A DNA stretch of 32,047 bases from Candidatus Eiseniibacteriota bacterium (GCA_030613615.1 JAUWLR010000018.1:1-32047), one strand, 5' to 3'. Counted from the first letter of the stretch, positions 8,224 to 16,966 are shown. A program made the numbers and translations. The notes: generated by a model not told the origin, from the sequence alone.

Positions 8224-8252
8224 TTGACATATTGGCGAAAATATGATATCAT
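8224..8252 (+). promoter_or_regulatory. Strong sigma-70-type promoter for the C25 protease gene
   Basis: TTGACA (8224-8229), a 17-base spacer and TATCAT (8247-8252) form a near-consensus promoter in an A+T-rich island. The -10 lies inside the perfect 12-bp palindrome TATGATATCATA (8242-8253), a possible operator. The predicted transcript starts near 8259, about 50 bases before the chosen ATG. Confidence 0.75.
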
Positions 8253-8309
8253 ACAAAAACGCGGGTGAGTCACATCTTGGTCGCACACAAGTCAGGGAGG
8301 ACAAGGACC

Positions 8310-11300
8310 ATGAGAGTCGCGCGTTCGCTGGCCGCGGTTGTTGCTGTACTTATGATGTCACAGGCTGCCATTGCGGCGGAGAGCTGGATCTCGTTCGATG
8401 GGTTGTCCCAGGAGGCCGCCTCGGTGTCCGTCGTTGAGTCGGACATGAACCGGCTCGTCCTGAGTATCAACGTGCCAGGCGTCTTCGTCGAAGAGGTCAC
8501 TACGAGCGGCGGCACCTTCGCGCGGCTCACACTCGACGGCTCGGGACCGACGGCGGTCGTGGGGGAGGCGCTCCTGCCCGTCGTCCGTGAGCTGATCGAG
8601 ATCCCGTACGGGACGGATCCGGTTCTCACCGTCACCTACTCCGACTATCGCAGGGCGGCGCTGACCGACCTGGATATCCGGCACGACCTGATCCCGGTGC
8701 AGGCTCCGGTCGTGAAGATGCCGGGTGCGCTGGAGTCGGCTTCCTTTGAGTTCTCGGCCGACTACTACGGGCGTGACGGCTTCGGGCAGGATCCGGCGGC
8801 GAGCCTCAGCGAAGTTCAGACGATGCGCGGTCACCGGTTCGTCCAGCTGGAAGTGAACCCCGTGCGCTACAATCCGGTCCGCGGCGAGCTGGAGTACGCG
8901 ACCACCATCGAGGTCACTGTTGACTTCCCGGGCGCCGAGCTGACCGAGACGCGGCGCGCTCTGGACCGGTACTCCAACGGCCGCTTCGCGCAGGTTGCGG
9001 CGGACATGTTCATCAATCATGCTGCTTTCGTTTCCCGGTACGATATCCCTCTGCCCATGGGCTACCTCATCGTGTGCTACGACAGCTTCACAGACGAGAT
9101 AGCGCCGCTGGCGGCCTGGAAGGAGCAGAAGGGGTACCACACGACCGTCGTCAGCACGTCGGACATCCCCGGCGGCAACACCAAGGAGAACATCAAGGCC
9201 TACATCCAGGACGCCTACGACAACTGGGCCGTTCCTCCGACGTTCGTGCTCCTGGTCGGCGACACACCGCAGATCAGCCACTGGGTGGGCACGCAGACGA
9301 ACAGCCCGTCGACCGACCTCTACTACGTGACGATGGACGGACCGGATGACTGGCTGCCCGACATGTGGATCGGGCGCTTCTCGTGTACGGTGGGCGCTCA
9401 GGTGACCAATCTGGTCGACAAGACCGTCGACTACGAGCGCTGGAATCTCACGAGCGGCACGGCGTGGATCAAGAAGGCCGTGTTCATGGCATCCGCGGAC
9501 AACTACACGGTCAGTGAGGGGACTCACGACTTCGTCATCAGACAGTATTTCGATTCCGCGGGCTACTACTCGGAGAGGCTGTACTGCCACACCTACAATG
9601 CCACCACTGCGCAGGTCACTGCCGCCTTCAACGACGGGCGCTCGATGGGTATCTTCTCCGGCCACGGCGACGTCACCTACTGGGCCGACGGTCCGTACTT
9701 CACCGCGAGCCACGTTAACGCCCTGACCAACACGGACATGCTGCCGCTCGTGCACAGCTACTCGTGCCTCACGGGTCAGTTCAGTTCATCGTGTTTCGGC
9801 GAGACATGGACGAACGCGACGGACAAGGGCGCGGTGGTGTTCTGGGGCTCGTCTGTCTACTCATACTGGGACCAGGACGACATCCTCGAGAAGGGCGCGT
9901 TCAGGGCCTGTTTCCAGGAGGGCTACACGTGGGCGTGCGGCATCAGCCACAGGGCGCTCTACTGGCTCTACGACCACTACAGCGGCGGCGGCTCGACTCG
10001 CCGCTACTACGAGCAGTACAACATCCTGGGCGACCCGTCGCTCGACATCTGGACCGACGTTCCAGGCACGATCAGCGCGAGCTACTCGGGCACGGTCCCG
10101 GTCGGCTCTACCTCGTTCGACATCACCGTGACGAGCGGCGGCAGCCCGATCGAGACGGCGCTCGTCTGTGTCGCGAAGGACGACGACGGCGTCTACGAGG
10201 CCGCCTACACCAACGCCTCCGGCCAGGCCACCATTACCCTGAGTCCCGTCCCAACGACACCTGGCACGATGGAGGTGACGGTCACGAAGCACGACCACTA
10301 CCCGCACGAGGGTTCGACGACCGTGTCGATCACGGACAGCCCGTACATCGTGTACGAGAGCCATATCATCGACGATGACACCTCCGGTGACAGCATCGGC
10401 GACGGCGACGGCGTGGCGGACGCGGGCGAGTACATCGAGCTTGTGATGACGCTCGAGAACATCGGCAACCAGCCCGGGACCGGCATAACCGCTTTGATCT
10501 CGGAGGGTGAGCCGGACGTTCTGGTGTCGGACAGCTACGAGGAGTACGGCGACATCCCGGTGGGCGCCACGGCCCAGTGCTACGAGGACTACGACATCTA
10601 CATCGCTCCCAGCTGCCCCGACGGATACGTCGCGCAGCTCCTGGTGGAGGCAACCGACGGAGACAGCACGTGGGTCAGCGTCTGTTTCATCCCGGTGTCC
10701 GCGCCTGTGCTCAGCATCTACGGCTACGATGTAGACGACTCCCCCGTGGGAGGGAATGGCAACGGGTGCATCGAGGCCGGGGAGACCGTCACCCTGTCGG
10801 TTACCTTCCAGAACACGGGGGGAGACGACGCGAGGGACGCAACGGTTGTGATGACGACCGGTGATCCGTACATCACCATCACACAGAGCATCGCCGGCCT
10901 CACTCTGATACCATCCGGCGGGACGGGGACGCCGCAGCCCGAATTCGAGTTCACGGTCTCGCCGGGCGCCCCCGCTTTCCACGAGTTCATGCTCGACTTT
11001 GCCGTCTCGACGCCATCCGGCTACTCGGCCTACGACGACATCACGCTTCTGGTAGGTGCGACGACACTTGAAGAGGACTTCGAGGGCAGCGGGACCGACT
11101 GGACGCACTACAACGTGACGAACGGGTTCGCGGACCAGTGGCACGTGGAGACCTACCGTTCGCATTCGGCCGACACAAGCTGGAAGTTCGGAGGCTCGGG
11201 TTCCGGGAACTACACCGACAGCGCCGACGGCGCGCTCGAGACGCCGACCATGTGCGTGGGCCCCGAGGGTGAGATGACGTTCTGGAGCTGGCTGGCCGCG

Positions 11301-11915
11301 GAGGAGGAGAGCGCGACGTCCGCGTGGGACTGCGCGCTCGTCGAGATCTCGACGGACGGCGGGGAGACGTGGAGCAACCTGGCTCCGGTCGGCGGATACA
11401 GCCACGTCAAGAACGACAATCCGGCCAACCCCCTTCCCACCGGCACTCCATGCTGGTCGGGGACGCACACGTGGAGGGAAGAGACGTTCGACCTGACGCC
11501 GTACGAGGGGCAGAGCGCGACGTTCAGGTTCAGGTTCGCGTCCGACGCGCTCGAGACGGAGGAGGGGTGGTACATCGACGACGTCTCTATCACGAGCACG
11601 ACCACGGGCGTGAGCGATTCCGGCTCGTCGATCCCGAAGCGGTTCGCGCTCAAGCAGAACGCCCCGAACCCGTTCAACCCGATGACGACCATAGCTTACT
11701 CGCTTCCCGAAGCGGCGCACGTGGTCGTCCGCATCTACAGCGTCGCCGGCAAGCACGTGGCGACGCTCAGGGACGGTGTCGAGGGTGCGGGGCAGAGGTC
11801 CGTCGTCTGGGACGGCACCAATGACCGCGGTCAGAGCGTCGGCAGCGGGATCTACTTCTGCTCGATGACAGCCGGGGAGTTCAGCGACAGGAAGATGATG
11901 GTGCTTCTCAAGTAG
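8310..11915 (+). CDS. Secreted gingipain-like C25 cysteine protease with FlgD/T9SS-like C-terminal domain
   Basis: A 1201-residue exported protease. The start ATG has GGGAGG nine bases upstream; GTG 8265 is open too but lacks a ribosome site. Order of parts: Sec signal peptide (1 to about 23, MRVARSLAAVVAVLMM then SQAAIAA), a propeptide-like region to about 240, the C25 catalytic domain (about 247-590) with His452 in FSGHGD and Cys486 in HSYSCLTG, spaced as in gingipains, an Ig-like domain (about 595-680), two CARDB-like modules that begin with Asp/Gly-rich acidic, perhaps calcium-binding, segments (DTSGDSIGDGDGVADAGE and GGNGNGCIEAGE), a MAM/InhA-like domain ending in GWYIDDVSI, and a C-terminal FlgD-like/type A sorting domain (QNAPNPFNPMTTIAYSLPE to the end). 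It probably reaches the cell surface or medium and cuts proteins. It forms its own transcript between a strong promoter and a terminator. Confidence 0.92.
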   Translation: MRVARSLAAVVAVLMMSQAAIAAESWISFDGLSQEAASVSVVESDMNRLVLSINVPGVFVEEVTTSGGTFARLTLDGSGPTAVVGEALLPVVRELIEIPYGTDPVLTVTYSDYRRAALTDLDIRHDLIPVQAPVVKMPGALESASFEFSADYYGRDGFGQDPAASLSEVQTMRGHRFVQLEVNPVRYNPVRGELEYATTIEVTVDFPGAELTETRRALDRYSNGRFAQVAADMFINHAAFVSRYDIPLPMGYLIVCYDSFTDEIAPLAAWKEQKGYHTTVVSTSDIPGGNTKENIKAYIQDAYDNWAVPPTFVLLVGDTPQISHWVGTQTNSPSTDLYYVTMDGPDDWLPDMWIGRFSCTVGAQVTNLVDKTVDYERWNLTSGTAWIKKAVFMASADNYTVSEGTHDFVIRQYFDSAGYYSERLYCHTYNATTAQVTAAFNDGRSMGIFSGHGDVTYWADGPYFTASHVNALTNTDMLPLVHSYSCLTGQFSSSCFGETWTNATDKGAVVFWGSSVYSYWDQDDILEKGAFRACFQEGYTWACGISHRALYWLYDHYSGGGSTRRYYEQYNILGDPSLDIWTDVPGTISASYSGTVPVGSTSFDITVTSGGSPIETALVCVAKDDDGVYEAAYTNASGQATITLSPVPTTPGTMEVTVTKHDHYPHEGSTTVSITDSPYIVYESHIIDDDTSGDSIGDGDGVADAGEYIELVMTLENIGNQPGTGITALISEGEPDVLVSDSYEEYGDIPVGATAQCYEDYDIYIAPSCPDGYVAQLLVEATDGDSTWVSVCFIPVSAPVLSIYGYDVDDSPVGGNGNGCIEAGETVTLSVTFQNTGGDDARDATVVMTTGDPYITITQSIAGLTLIPSGGTGTPQPEFEFTVSPGAPAFHEFMLDFAVSTPSGYSAYDDITLLVGATTLEEDFEGSGTDWTHYNVTNGFADQWHVETYRSHSADTSWKFGGSGSGNYTDSADGALETPTMCVGPEGEMTFWSWLAAEEESATSAWDCALVEISTDGGETWSNLAPVGGYSHVKNDNPANPLPTGTPCWSGTHTWREETFDLTPYEGQSATFRFRFASDALETEEGWYIDDVSITSTTTGVSDSGSSIPKRFALKQNAPNPFNPMTTIAYSLPEAAHVVVRIYSVAGKHVATLRDGVEGAGQRSVVWDGTNDRGQSVGSGIYFCSMTAGEFSDRKMMVLLK

Positions 11916-11941
11916 GGGCGCCGCGATCGCAACAGGACAGA

Positions 11942-11991
11942 AGCGGACGGTGGCCTGAGCCCTCATGAGCTTGAGCCGTCGTCCGCTTCTT
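11942..11991. terminator. Bidirectional hairpin between convergent genes
   Basis: GAAGCGGACG (11942-11951) pairs with CGTCCGCTTC (11982-11991); GGC/GCC inside the loop can add pairs. It sits between the protease gene and the convergent hybrid kinase gene, so it likely ends transcripts from both sides. The following bases on the plus strand are TTCG, with no real U-run. Confidence 0.6.
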
Positions 11992-12075
11992 CGTCCGTGT
12001 AGCCCCCAAGCACCGCCGCGCGTGGGGCGTGCTGCATCCCGGGTCATGCTCGCGCGTGCGGCGCCCCGAGATCTC

Positions 12076-15000
12076 CTACACGAGTTCGTCTATGGTCCCG
12101 AGCAGGTCAACCAGCGAATAGGGCTTCTGCAGGAAGCGGAATCCCCTCTCCTGGATGACCGGCCACTGGGATTTCTGGTCCGTGTAGCCGCTGGACACGA
12201 GAATCTGGAGGTCTGGTCTTCGGGAGAGCAGGTCGTCGATCAGCCGGATCCCGCTCTTGTCCGGTAGCACGACGTCGCTGAATACAAGATCGAAGTTCCC
12301 GTTCTCACGCTCGAAGAGCTCGAGCGCTTCCGCATAGGCTCCCGCCTCGAAGACGATGTACCCGCTTTCTTTGAGCGCCCTGGAGGCCAGCTCACGGACG
12401 GCCTCCTCGTCCTCGCCCAGGAGGATGCGCTGACCGGTGCCACGCACCGCCTCGGACTTGTCCGTGGTCGTCAGCTCCTTGCTCTCGCTCCGGGGGTTCT
12501 GGACGGAGGGGAGGTAGACCTTGAAGGCGGTGCCCTGGTTCGGCTCGCTGAAGACGTTTATCCACCCGCCGTGCTGTCTGATGATTCCGTAGACAACCGC
12601 CAGCCCCAGCCCCGTGCCCTTCGCGGGGCCCTTGGTGCTGAAGAAGGGCTCGAAGATCTGGTCGATAATTTCCCTCTCGATACCCGATCCCGTGTCCTCT
12701 ATCGAGAGGCACACGAAGCTGCCCGGGCGTGCATCGTGGATCGTCGCGCAGGCCTTGCTGTCCAGCACCACGTTACGTGTTGCGATCGTCAGCTTGCCGC
12801 CCTCCGGCATGGCGTCCCTTGCATTGACAGCGAGGTTGATCATGACCTGCTCGAGCTGTCCCGGGTCCGCCTTTGCCTGGCACGAGGCCTCGTCCAGCGT
12901 GGTGATGAGCTCGATGTCCTCACCGATGAGCCTGCGCAGCATCGCGTCCGTGTTGACGACGATCTTGTTCAGGTCGATGACGACCGGCTGGAGCGGCTGC
13001 CTGCGGCTGAATGCCAGCAGCTGGCCGGTGAGCGTCGCCGCCTGTCCCGCCGCCGCGCGGATCTGGCCGATGTCGCGCTGCGCGCTCTCGCTGAGAGAGG
13101 TGTCGCACGAAAGCAGCTCGGCGTATCCGCTGATGGCGGTGAGGAGGTTGTTGAAGTCGTGCGCGACGCCTCCCGCCAGCCTGCCGACCGCCTCCATCTT
13201 CTGTGCCTGCAGGAGCTGGTCCTGCGTCTCACGCAGCTCCTCGAGGCTCAGCTCGAGTTCCTTCATCAGCGTGGCCTTGCGCCAGGCCGCGGAGAGCTGG
13301 TTGGCGAACGCCGTTACGGCCGGCGTGTCTCTCTCCGTCAGCCTGTCGGACGCTAACGCGAGCACGCCGAACACGCTATCGTCCGCGATCAGGGGAGCGA
13401 GAATGAGAACCCTGGAATCGAGCGCCCTCTGGAGGGGAGCCGCGAACTTCTTCTTGGGAAGCGGGAGTTTCTGGTGGAGGAACTCGACCATGTCATCCAC
13501 GAACACCGTCTGCCGTTCGCGGACGGCAGCTCTGAACGCGTCCACCTGATCTACCTTGCACGCCATGTCGGACAGGTGCCCGCCCAGGAGTTTTTCGGCG
13601 GCCCGAAGCCGCTCCGGATGTCTGGACGTGTACCTGAGAGTTAGTTCGTCCCCGGTTTCGTTCGAGAGAAAGAGCGTCCCTGTCAGATCCACCTCGGCGA
13701 GTTGCGCGGCCGCGGCCGCGAAGATCTCGTCGGGCTTCATCTGCTGCTCCATACGCAGGGCGGCCTCATTGATCGTTCTCAAGTACCCGTCCGCTCGCCT
13801 GCGCTCGGTAATGTCGCGGACGACGCCCAGGACCGCATCGTCGCCGCTCAGGACCATTCTGGCCTCGAAATCCCTGAGGTCTCCGCCAGGGGCCGGAATG
13901 GGCATGGAATACTCCAGGAGCTGCATCTCGCCCGTGCGGAACACGTCCGCGACAGACGATTCCACCTGCCCGGCGACCGCGGTGGGGAAGACCTCGCTGA
14001 CGTGCTTGCCCAGGAAGGCCTCCGGGGGCATCGCGAGAGGAGCGTCGCCCGGGGCGTCGTAGCTCAGAAAGACGCCGTTTCTGTCTATGCGGAACATCAT
14101 GTCGGGAGCGGCGTCCAGGATGGCCCTGTTCTTGGCCTCGCTGGCCTTGAGTTCGTTCTCGGCACGGGTGTGCTCAATCGCGAAGCCGATCTGCTCGGAA
14201 ACGAACTCCAGCATCTCCTTGTCGGCCTCGTCGAACTCGTTCCTGTCGTCGTAGCTCTGAACCACCAGCGCTCCGACGACCTCACCGCTGACGCGGAGCG
14301 GCACACCCAGCCAGATGAGCGACGGCGTGCCCACGATGTCGATTCTACCCTCCTCACTCCACTTGTCGAGCTCTTCCCGGGTCACCAGAAGCGACGTGTC
14401 GTGCTTGATCAGGTAGCCCGTGAGGGTCTTCCCGGCCGGGAATGAATCGAAGTTCTCCTGATCATGCTCGTCCACGAAGTAGGAGAGGGACAGCGTGTCG
14501 TTCTCGCGGTTGTACAGTGAGATGAAGAAGTTCTCGGTGTTCATCACTTCGCCGAGCGCATCGCGGATCCTCCCGAACAGCTCCTCCATGCTCCCGGCCG
14601 TGTGGATCGAGCTCCCGATCCTGTAGGCCAGCCTCTGCACGTCTTCCGCGCGCTTCCGCTCGGTGACGTCGATGCCCGAGCTCATGGTACCGACCACGTG
14701 GCCTTCGGCATCGCGCTCGACGGCGTTGTGCCATTCGATCACTTTCCTCTCGCCACCGAGCGTGAGGATCTCGTGCTCGTAGTCGGGCAGCTCCCCGACG
14801 TCCTCGCCGGAGATCAACGCGTCGAACACCTCCCGGACCTGCTGGCGGTTCTTCTCCGGGATGAACGTATCAAACCAGTTCTGCCCGGTGATGTCGCCCT
14901 CGGAGCCCCCGAGGACCTCGCAGCCCTTCCGGTTGACCAGCGTCACGCACCCGGCGCGGTCCATACCGAGGAACACGACGCCTGCCAGGTCGAGGTACTC

Positions 15001-15522
15001 CTGCGCCTCGTCCCGTTTGGTTCGGATCTCATCCTGGGCCCTGCGATGCTCCGTGATGTCTATGCCCACGCCCAGGAAACACTCGAACTCGCCATCGTCC
15101 CCGATGACCGGCCTGCCGTGCCATTCCACGAGAAGCTCCTCGCCGCTCTTGGTCAGCACCCTGTTCTCGTTGAGCGCGGGCCGCCGCTCCTTGACCAGCT
15201 GGTCGAACACCTCGCCGAGCATGGACCGGTCGGCCACTGGGACGAACGTCGACATGTAGTCGGTACCTGCCACCTCGTCGCTCGTGTAGCCGAGCGCCTC
15301 GAGCATGGCGTCGTTCATCCTGAGAGTGCGTCCGTTCGCGTCGATGGCGACGAAGAAGGCCGGAGACGCCTCCATGAGCATCCTGTGGAACTGTCGCTCC
15401 TGCTCCGAACCCGCGCCATCGGTCTTGCAGTCCGGCGGCTGCGCCTCGAGCTCGGCGACGCGCGCGCGGAGCTTCTCGATCTCCCGGGGGTCAGGCTTCG
15501 TGTTCCTGGCTCTGTTCTTCAT
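12076..15522 (-). CDS. Soluble PAS/GAF hybrid sensor histidine kinase with C-terminal receiver
   Basis: An 1148-residue hybrid two-component kinase. The start ATG (MKNRARNTKPD) has AAGGA about nine bases upstream; a longer frame to 15678 adds residues lacking domain character. Order: a short coiled coil (EIEKLRARVAELEAQ), PAS 1 (NRVLTKSGEELLVEW then GVGIDITEHRRA), PAS 2 (ending GIDVTERKRAED), GAF 1 with a typical end FVSEQIGFAIEHTRAENEL, PAS 3 (ending VVRDITERRRADG), GAF 2, HisKA with phospho-accepting His788 in GGVAHDFNNLL, HATPase with N-box NLAVNARDAMPEGG, DTGSGI and GTGLGLAVVYGI, and a receiver with Asp1083 in FSDVVLPDKSG and Lys in LQKPYS. There is no signal peptide or transmembrane helix, so it senses cytoplasmic cues. 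No output regulator lies next to it. The ligand is unknown. Confidence 0.94.
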   Translation of the reverse strand: MKNRARNTKPDPREIEKLRARVAELEAQPPDCKTDGAGSEQERQFHRMLMEASPAFFVAIDANGRTLRMNDAMLEALGYTSDEVAGTDYMSTFVPVADRSMLGEVFDQLVKERRPALNENRVLTKSGEELLVEWHGRPVIGDDGEFECFLGVGIDITEHRRAQDEIRTKRDEAQEYLDLAGVVFLGMDRAGCVTLVNRKGCEVLGGSEGDITGQNWFDTFIPEKNRQQVREVFDALISGEDVGELPDYEHEILTLGGERKVIEWHNAVERDAEGHVVGTMSSGIDVTERKRAEDVQRLAYRIGSSIHTAGSMEELFGRIRDALGEVMNTENFFISLYNRENDTLSLSYFVDEHDQENFDSFPAGKTLTGYLIKHDTSLLVTREELDKWSEEGRIDIVGTPSLIWLGVPLRVSGEVVGALVVQSYDDRNEFDEADKEMLEFVSEQIGFAIEHTRAENELKASEAKNRAILDAAPDMMFRIDRNGVFLSYDAPGDAPLAMPPEAFLGKHVSEVFPTAVAGQVESSVADVFRTGEMQLLEYSMPIPAPGGDLRDFEARMVLSGDDAVLGVVRDITERRRADGYLRTINEAALRMEQQMKPDEIFAAAAAQLAEVDLTGTLFLSNETGDELTLRYTSRHPERLRAAEKLLGGHLSDMACKVDQVDAFRAAVRERQTVFVDDMVEFLHQKLPLPKKKFAAPLQRALDSRVLILAPLIADDSVFGVLALASDRLTERDTPAVTAFANQLSAAWRKATLMKELELSLEELRETQDQLLQAQKMEAVGRLAGGVAHDFNNLLTAISGYAELLSCDTSLSESAQRDIGQIRAAAGQAATLTGQLLAFSRRQPLQPVVIDLNKIVVNTDAMLRRLIGEDIELITTLDEASCQAKADPGQLEQVMINLAVNARDAMPEGGKLTIATRNVVLDSKACATIHDARPGSFVCLSIEDTGSGIEREIIDQIFEPFFSTKGPAKGTGLGLAVVYGIIRQHGGWINVFSEPNQGTAFKVYLPSVQNPRSESKELTTTDKSEAVRGTGQRILLGEDEEAVRELASRALKESGYIVFEAGAYAEALELFERENGNFDLVFSDVVLPDKSGIRLIDDLLSRRPDLQILVSSGYTDQKSQWPVIQERGFRFLQKPYSLVDLLGTIDELV

Positions 15523-15925
15523 GTCCGGTTCCTTGGCATTCCAGAGGGCCGTGCTCGCGCCTCGACGCCCGAGCCCCGCCCCGTCGGCCGACGCGGCCGT
15601 CCCGCATTTGGCATACAGATTTCCCGTTTCGCGACCCCTCAGGGCCGCGGGGACGGGGATTGAGGCCGGCACGTCCATTGGAGAACCCCGGGCAGACCCC
15701 GCCCGAGGGGCCCCGCGCGGGCGCGTGACGCGCCGCGTGGAGTCCCCACCATGGCCGTCCGCGCGTGAGTCATAGCGGATTTGGCCGCAGATCGGGCTCT
15801 CACCTCGACCGTACCAGTCGGGCCGATAAGAAGCATATTCCGAGCCGAAAGGGGGCGCAGGCGGCCGATTGCGCGCACGCGGGGGCAGGCCACCGACAGC
15901 TCATTGGGCGCGACTCATTTGGTCT
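15523..15925. other. Intergenic region between divergent hybrid kinase and STAS genes
   Basis: About 400 bases with no convincing gene. A minus-strand frame at 15639-15893 lacks a ribosome site and any recognisable domain. The stretch is very GC-rich in the middle and holds a short stem GGCGCG/CGCGCC around TGA (15720-15734). The kinase promoter should lie here on the minus strand, but I could not find a convincing -35/-10 pair. The plus-strand promoter of the STAS gene begins at 15926. Confidence 0.5.
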
Positions 15926-15953
15926 TTGACCGTCACACAGGCTGTGCTATAGT
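15926..15953 (+). promoter_or_regulatory. Extended -10 promoter for the STAS/RsbW-like pair
   Basis: TTGACC (15926-15931), a 16-base spacer and TATAGT (15948-15953), with TGC immediately before the -10 forming an extended -10 element. The predicted start is near 15960, giving a leader of roughly 100 bases before the STAS start. Confidence 0.7.
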
Positions 15954-15972
15954 ACGCGCGTGCCAAATGGGC

Positions 15973-16036
15973 TTCCGGTGTTGAGCCGGATTCCTTTTTT
16001 GCCGGGGTCGGGGAGTCCTCCCAGGAGGAGCCCGAC
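15973..16036 (+). promoter_or_regulatory. Structured 5' leader of the STAS gene
   Basis: The leader has a small stem TCCGG/CCGGA (about 15974-15990) followed by TTCCTTTTTT, resembling a weak intrinsic terminator, and then a stronger two-part stem: GTCGGG (16007-16012) with CCCGAC (16031-16036) enclosing TCCTCC with GGAGGA. The arrangement could act as attenuation or message protection. I recognise no known riboswitch class. Confidence 0.35.
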
Positions 16037-16061
16037 CGCAATCAGACCGTGGAGGTGGACC

Positions 16062-16400
16062 TTGAAGGTTAAGACTCGGATGGAAGGTGACGTTGCGGTC
16101 GTGCACGTCTCGGGGAAGCTCATGGGCGGACCGGAGAGCGAGAACCTGAGAAACGAGGTCAAGTCGCTCATCGAGGACGGCGTGAAGAAGTTCGTGATCA
16201 ACCTCCATGGTGTTCCGTGGATCAACAGCACGGGCCTTGGGGCGCTGATGGCCGTCTACACCAGCGTTCAGAGAAGCGAGGGGACGCTCGCGCTCTGCCA
16301 CGTCTCCGACCGTATCCAGAGCCTGTTCATGATCACCAAGCTCCTCACCATCTTCGATACGCACCCGTCGGAGAAAGAGGCCGTAGAGAGCTTCAAGTAG
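16062..16400 (+). CDS. STAS-domain anti-anti-sigma factor (SpoIIAA/RsbV-like)
   Basis: A 112-residue single-domain STAS protein. In partner switching, the unphosphorylated form binds an anti-sigma kinase and frees a sigma factor or other client; phosphorylation of a conserved Ser breaks that contact. Seen: a beta-strand GDVAVVHVSGKLMGGPES, the core KKFVINLHGVPWINSTGLG with Ser56 at the phosphorylation position (DSS/DST in SpoIIAA and RsbV, here NST), and the C-terminal helix-strand pattern IQSLFMITKLLTIF. The start is TTG at 16062, chosen because GGAGG lies six bases upstream; ATG 16080 would remove the first strand's lead-in. It lies 23 bases before the RsbW-like gene. Confidence 0.9.
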   Translation: MKVKTRMEGDVAVVHVSGKLMGGPESENLRNEVKSLIEDGVKKFVINLHGVPWINSTGLGALMAVYTSVQRSEGTLALCHVSDRIQSLFMITKLLTIFDTHPSEKEAVESFK

Positions 16401-16423
16401 GGTGACTGACTCCGAGGAGTGGA

Positions 16424-16846
16424 ATGCCTGACGCCCCTTCCGGCACGGAAGAGGTCGTTCTTCCGAGCGAACTCGAAGTGCTTGACAGCATCGACGAATC
16501 GACACTCAAGTACAGTCGTCTGGCGGGCATCGACAACGGCACGGCGACCATGGTCGCCATGGCGGCCATCGAGGCCGTGACGAACGCCGTGTTGCACGGG
16601 AACGCGGCGACTGGCGGCAAGAAAGTGATGGTCCGCTACGAGTGGGAGCCTGGCGAGTTCAGGATCACTGTCAGCGATGAGGGGAAGGGGTTCGACCTCT
16701 CCTGTGTGCATGACCCCACCGACCCTGAGAGGTGCATGGCATCCTCAGGGCGGGGCATCTACATCATGCGTGAAGTGATGGACTCGGTCGAGTTCGAGAT
16801 GTCTGAAGAGTCGGGAACGACGGTGACGATGGTCAAGTCCGCTTAG
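16424..16846 (+). CDS. RsbW/SpoIIAB-like ATP-binding anti-sigma regulatory kinase
   Basis: A 140-residue GHKL-fold protein (HATPase_c_2). Such proteins bind and inhibit a sigma factor or another target and phosphorylate the Ser of the partner STAS protein. ATP-site motifs: N-box EAVTNAVLHGN (residues 50-60, Glu50 and Asn54), G1 box DEGKGFD (85-91) and G2 box GRGIYIM (109-115). GAGGAG lies upstream of the ATG. It is co-transcribed with the STAS gene, so the two probably form one switch. Neither a sigma factor nor a PP2C (RsbU-like) phosphatase lies in the window, so the client and input are unknown. Confidence 0.9.
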   Translation: MPDAPSGTEEVVLPSELEVLDSIDESTLKYSRLAGIDNGTATMVAMAAIEAVTNAVLHGNAATGGKKVMVRYEWEPGEFRITVSDEGKGFDLSCVHDPTDPERCMASSGRGIYIMREVMDSVEFEMSEESGTTVTMVKSA

Positions 16847-16913
16847 CGGCGGGTGTCTGTCGCAAGGGGATGGGCGGCCGGCGGGACTGGAGCAGGGGAG
16901 TCGCACAAGAACC

Positions 16914-16939
16914 GAGGGGCCCTCACCCGAGGGCCCCTC
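16914..16939. terminator. Perfect 11-bp hairpin terminator between convergent genes
   Basis: GAGGGGCCCTC (16914-16924) and GAGGGCCCCTC (16929-16939) pair perfectly around the loop ACCC. It lies between the RsbW-like gene and the convergent rpmB and probably serves both. Neither side has a strong U-run. Confidence 0.7.
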
Positions 16940-16966
16940 GCGATCTCATCACTTCTTATGAACCCG

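Noticed and set aside
9861-12047. 728-codon minus-strand open frame opposite the C25 protease
   Set aside because: Arg/Val/Asp-rich translation typical of an antisense shadow; the plus-strand gene has signal peptide, catalytic residues and domains.
14602-15663. 353-codon plus-strand open frame opposite the hybrid kinase
   Set aside because: Shadow of a well-supported histidine kinase; no recognisable protein features.
15639-15893. Short minus-strand frame in the kinase-STAS intergenic region
   Set aside because: No ribosome site, no domain, and Arg/Gly-rich composition expected from GC-rich noncoding DNA.
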